Below are positions 61,206 to 64,000 of a stretch of DNA of 64,000 nt, in pieces (position 1 is the stretch's first letter; every line of letters starts with the position of its first letter). The stretch covers positions 1,459,501 through 1,523,500 of the forward strand of contig NZ_CP009452.1 in the NCBI RefSeq assembly GCF_001278035.1, in the 5' to 3' direction. Made by a program: the position numbers and the translations under genes. The DNA comes from Sphingopyxis sp. 113P3. Lineage in GTDB: Bacteria; Pseudomonadota; Alphaproteobacteria; Sphingomonadales; Sphingomonadaceae. A model generated the notes under the pieces. That model was not told the origin of the DNA. It ran no database searches and was given only the letters and a program-made list of their open reading frames with translations.

Positions 61206-61670
61206 ATGGCCGAAAAGGCAGGAGAATTGGATGAGTTCGATCGCAAAATGCTGGCAATTCTGCGCGATGAGGGGCGGATCACGGTCACCGATCTCGCCGA
61301 ACGGGTGGGATTATCGAAAACGCCGTGCCAGGTCCGGCTTCGGCGGTTGATCGCAAGCGGCGTGATCCGGGGCTTCCGGGCGGCCATTGATCCGGTGAAG
61401 ATCGGCATGGATCATGTTGCCTTCGCCGAGGTCAAGCTCAGCGACACGCGCGAGGCGGCGCTCAAGGAATTCAACGCAGCTGTGCGCCGCATTCCCGAGG
61501 TCGAGGAGTGCCACATGATCGCGAGCAGCTTTGACTATCTGCTGAAGGTGCGCACGGCCAATATCAACCGCTACCGGGTCGTGCTCGGCGAACGCATATC
61601 GAGCCTGCCGTACGTCGCGAGCACCTCTACCTTCGTTGCGATGGAGACGGTGAAGGACAGCTGGAGCTGA
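61206..61670 (+). CDS. Lrp-family regulator of putA (PutR-like)
   Basis: 154 residues: HTH LDEFDRKMLAILRDEGRITVTDLAERVGLSKTPCQVRLRRL and RAM domain with EVEECHMIASSFDYLLKVRT. Divergent from putA across a 104-base AT-richer region that should hold both promoters. Alphaproteobacterial PutR proteins of this type activate putA with proline. ATG 61206 after AAAAGGACGG. Confidence 0.9.
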   Translation: MAEKAGELDEFDRKMLAILRDEGRITVTDLAERVGLSKTPCQVRLRRLIASGVIRGFRAAIDPVKIGMDHVAFAEVKLSDTREAALKEFNAAVRRIPEVEECHMIASSFDYLLKVRTANINRYRVVLGERISSLPYVASTSTFVAMETVKDSWS

Positions 61671-61673
61671 GCC

Positions 61674-63134
61674 TTATTCGGCCTCGGTGCTGAGCCCGAG
61701 CTCGGGGATGCCAATCGAGCGGCGGCCGCCAAAGTCGGAGCGGACCACGACGGCACCCTGCCGCTCCATATATTCGACCAGTCGGCGGACCCGGCCGGGT
61801 GAGCGAGTGCCATAGGCGCGGCCGAGCGCGTCGTCGTCGGGGCAGGGGAGCCCCTCGGCTGCGGCGCGTGCAATCAGTACGAAGGGGGCAAGCATGTCGT
61901 CTGGAAGCCGGGCAGCTGCGCCCAATATTTCCTGCCAGCGGGGCTCGGCAGGGTCGAAGATGCCGCCCTTGGCGAGCGCGAAGCGGCGGCGGAAGGCCGC
62001 GAGGTCGAGCGGCACGCGCGCGAGCCGTTGCATCCGGCAGCGCACCGAGAAATCCTGATAGAGAAAGCTCTCGGGATGAAAAGCGCAATCAGGGTCGGCG
62101 AGCATTTCGCGCAGGGCCGCCGCGACAGCGTCCTCGACATCGGCGGCGTCCACCTCGGGGGCTTCGGGGGCGGGCGTCGCAGCGCGGACGGGTCTGTCGT
62201 CGCCCTCGCTGATCCGGCGGAGGAGTTCGCCGGCGGCTACGGGGGGAGGCGCCGGAGGAGGCGATGGGGGCGGGGCGGTTTCCATCGCGGCAAACAGCAT
62301 CGAGCGCATGTCGTTGGGTTCCGCCTCGGGAAGCGGCAAAAGTCCGTGCGTTCCGCCGCGCGAATGCGTTTGCGTTGTGCCGATGCGTACCGACACGGGA
62401 CGACGCGAGATGGCAGGACCGAGGCCGAGGAAGCTGCCGCGTTCAAGGTCGCGGATCTGCTCCGCCTGCCGCCGCTCCATGCCGAGCAGATCGGCGGCGC
62501 GCGCCATGTCGATGTCGAGAAAGGTACGGCCCATCAGGAAATTGCTCGCCTCGGCCGCGACATTCTTGGCAAGCTTGGCAAGGCGCTGGGTTGCGATGGC
62601 ACCGGCGAGGCCGCGCTTGCGCCCACGGCACATCAGGTTGGTCATCGCGGCGAGGCTCGCGCGCCTTACCGCGTCGGATACATCGCCCGAGGCGCTCGGC
62701 GCGAACATCTGGGCTTCGTCGACCACGACCAGCGCGGGGAACCAGTGCTCGCGCGGTGCGTCGAACAGCGCGTTCAAGAAAGCCGCAGCGCAGCTCATCT
62801 GCGCCTCTATGTCGAGCGCGTCGAGACTGAGAATGATCGAGGCACGATGCTCGCGAATGCGCGCACCCATTGTCGCGATCTCGCGCTCGTTATAATCGCC
62901 CGCGTTGATCACGACGTGATTGTAAGCATCTGAAAGCGTGACGAAATCGCCTTCGGGATCGATTACGACCTGCTGGACAAGCCCTGCGCTTTCCTCGAGC
63001 AGCCGTCGTAGCAGGTGCGACTTGCCCGACCCCGAATTGCCCTGGACAAGCAGACGGGTTGCAAGCAGTTCCTGCACATTGACGTGCACCGGCCGTCCGG
63101 CGCCATCGGTTCCGATTTCGATGCTGCTGTTCAC
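61674..63134 (-). CDS. HerA/FtsK-like ATPase (helicase HerA-domain protein)
   Basis: 486 residues. Walker A is LVQGNSGSGKSHLLRRLLEE, Walker B is PALVVVDEAQMF, and an RGRKRGLAGAIATQRLAKL segment matches the sensor region of HerA-type ATPases. The region from about 310 has a Pro-rich linker (PPPSPPPAPPPVA) and a winged-helix-like C-terminal domain (DALGRAYGTRSPGRVRRLVEYMERQGAVVV). No NurA partner is adjacent. Role in DNA processing is likely but unproven; it ends 3 bases after the PutR-like gene. Confidence 0.83.
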   Translation of the reverse strand: MNSSIEIGTDGAGRPVHVNVQELLATRLLVQGNSGSGKSHLLRRLLEESAGLVQQVVIDPEGDFVTLSDAYNHVVINAGDYNEREIATMGARIREHRASIILSLDALDIEAQMSCAAAFLNALFDAPREHWFPALVVVDEAQMFAPSASGDVSDAVRRASLAAMTNLMCRGRKRGLAGAIATQRLAKLAKNVAAEASNFLMGRTFLDIDMARAADLLGMERRQAEQIRDLERGSFLGLGPAISRRPVSVRIGTTQTHSRGGTHGLLPLPEAEPNDMRSMLFAAMETAPPPSPPPAPPPVAAGELLRRISEGDDRPVRAATPAPEAPEVDAADVEDAVAAALREMLADPDCAFHPESFLYQDFSVRCRMQRLARVPLDLAAFRRRFALAKGGIFDPAEPRWQEILGAAARLPDDMLAPFVLIARAAAEGLPCPDDDALGRAYGTRSPGRVRRLVEYMERQGAVVVRSDFGGRRSIGIPELGLSTEAE

Positions 63135-63227
63135 GCCGCCGCCCTACCGACGCGCCCGCGCCTTGACAACCGGAGGGTGGCAGCCTTCGGTCCGGATCAC
63201 CCCGGACTGGCAAGGAAGACGAAGGCG

Positions 63228-63488
63228 ATGGATTTTGACGACCAGCTCAGGCGCTATTTTGGGACGGCGGATCTCGCCGCTATCCATCCGGAAGCCCTCG
63301 CTGCAGGGACCGAGCGAATGCGTGTCGATCTCGGACTGGAGACAAATAGCGGCCGCCGCTTTGCGCTCTGGTCGCTGCTCTACATGCTCGGCGCCGCGCC
63401 GGATCTCGACATCGCGTTCAAGGAGGCGAGTGAACGCGATGCGGCGCGCGACTTCATGGACATGATCGACCGGAGCGGGGAGGGGTAG
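63228..63488 (+). CDS. Small conserved-looking hypothetical protein
   Basis: 86 residues from ATG 63228 (GGAAGACGAAGG upstream), helical throughout: MDFDDQLRRYFGTADLAAI, then GRRFALWSLLYMLGAAPDLDIAFKEASERDAARDFMDM. No motif known to me. Coding bias and a good ribosome site support it. Its last 35 bases overlap the convergent uroporphyrinogen methyltransferase gene. Function unknown. Confidence 0.6.
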   Translation: MDFDDQLRRYFGTADLAAIHPEALAAGTERMRVDLGLETNSGRRFALWSLLYMLGAAPDLDIAFKEASERDAARDFMDMIDRSGEG

Positions 63489-64000
63489 AAGCTTCGCGCG
63501 CAGGACCGGGCGCGGCGGCGGCGCAGGCCCTGCTGGCTTGCCTGGCGCCGCGCACCGCTTCACCGACCAGGATCAACGTGGGGGCGCCGGGGGCAAGCGA
63601 ACGGACGGCAAGACCAAGGAGGTCGAGCCGGGTCACGACCTGCTGTTCGTCGGCGCGGCTGACGTTGCATGCGGCGATCACGGGCGTTGAGCCAGGCAAG
63701 CCTGCTGCAATAAGCTGCCGGGTGATTTCGGGCGCGGCGTCGCGTCCCATGTAGAAAGCGAGCGTCGAGCTGTCGGCTGCGAGCGCATTCCAATCTGGGC
63801 CCAGTGCCGCGCCGTGGCGGCTGTGCGCGGTGACAAAGCGCACGCCAGGCGCAACGCCGCGCAGCGACAGCGATACCCCCGCCGACGCGGCGGCGGCACT
63901 CGCAGCGGTGACGCCAGGACAAATACGGACATTGTGCCCCGCTGCGCTGAGTGCGCCGATCTCTTCGGCCGAGCGTCCGAAGAGCGACGGATCGCCGCCT
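63454..64000 (-). CDS. cobA: Uroporphyrinogen-III C-methyltransferase, 5' part cut by window edge
   Basis: The reading frame runs on the minus strand to the end of the window, so the N-terminus lies beyond 64000. GGDPSLFGRSAEEI and GHNVRICPGVTAASAAAASAGVSLS, then TLAFYMGRDAA and TPVIAACNVSRADEQ, identify the SUMT family, which adds two SAM-derived methyls to make precorrin-2 for siroheme or cobalamin. The C-terminal 35 residues (APGPAREASTPPRSG) look poorly conserved and may be unstructured. Confidence 0.88.
   Translation of the reverse strand, partial: GGDPSLFGRSAEEIGALSAAGHNVRICPGVTAASAAAASAGVSLSLRGVAPGVRFVTAHSRHGAALGPDWNALAADSSTLAFYMGRDAAPEITRQLIAAGLPGSTPVIAACNVSRADEQQVVTRLDLLGLAVRSLAPGAPTLILVGEAVRGARQASRACAAAAPGPAREASTPPRSGRSCP

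Noticed and set aside
1..64000. CRISPR arrays, insertion sequences, rRNA operons
   Set aside because: No regularly spaced repeats, transposase-like frames with terminal repeats, or rRNA-like sequence were seen on reading both strands.

Overview
The window looks like a chromosomal segment of a high-GC alphaproteobacterium of the Sphingomonadales, possibly a Sphingopyxis or Novosphingobium relative. The genus is inferred from protein style and gene content: TonB receptor with catabolic genes, many glutathione S-transferases, RegBA, Lrp-controlled putA and a GTA-type lysis cassette. No rRNA, IS element, integrase or CRISPR array is seen. One tRNA gene (tRNA-Pro, anticodon GGG) is present. Coding density is very high, and no gap exceeds about 300 bases.

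Layout. 1-5.3 kb: end of an unknown gene, alaS, and a lipoprotein class A beta-lactamase divergent from an AmpR-like LysR regulator. 5.4-9.6 kb: a lysozyme/holin lysis pair, a quinone-oxidoreductase-like gene, a FucP-type sugar transporter, and tRNA-Pro followed directly by the Cys-tRNA(Pro) deacylase gene. 9.9-14.8 kb: yajC-secD-secF, a glycosyltransferase and an XRE regulator. The XRE regulator's promoter shares an exact 16-bp operator-like sequence with the lysozyme promoter 8 kb away. 14.9-16.4 kb: an OprP-type phosphate porin behind an 11-bp phased PHO-box array.

16.4-44.2 kb is the most interesting part: about 28 kb of catabolic genes in at least eight transcription units on both strands. 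A short AT-rich palindrome, consensus TTAGTATNCTAA, occurs eight times, each time in a promoter region, often on the -10 box. Two MarR-family genes lie inside the cluster and one is flanked by two copies. The units encode a LeuC/LeuD pair placed tail to tail, an NAD(P)H-FMN reductase, two acyl-CoA ligases, two alpha/beta-hydrolase-fold proteins (one without its nucleophile serine), an APH-type kinase, an enolase paralogue with altered active-site residues, a D-2-hydroxyacid dehydrogenase, two SDRs, an MFS importer, an NTF2-like protein, a carboxymuconolactone-decarboxylase-family protein and an SMP-30 lactonase. They also encode a VOC protein, a MetE-core zinc methyltransferase-like protein, four GSTs, a DUF3237 protein, a TonB receptor, a CaiB-type CoA-transferase and an HMG-CoA-lyase-family enzyme. 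I read this as one MarR-controlled catabolon for an unidentified, probably plant- or terpenoid/aromatic-derived acid. The substrate is not deducible from sequence alone.

44.3-64 kb: leucine-type amino-acid dehydrogenase divergent from an Lrp regulator; TetR with a uracil-DNA-glycosylase-like gene; a NIPSNAP/DUF1579/GST operon with a palindromic operator between its -35 and -10; an MHS-family transporter; the cyoABCD quinol oxidase operon continuing into SURF1 and the RegB/RegA redox two-component system; putA with a divergent Lrp-type regulator; a HerA-like ATPase; and the partial uroporphyrinogen-III methyltransferase gene at the right edge.
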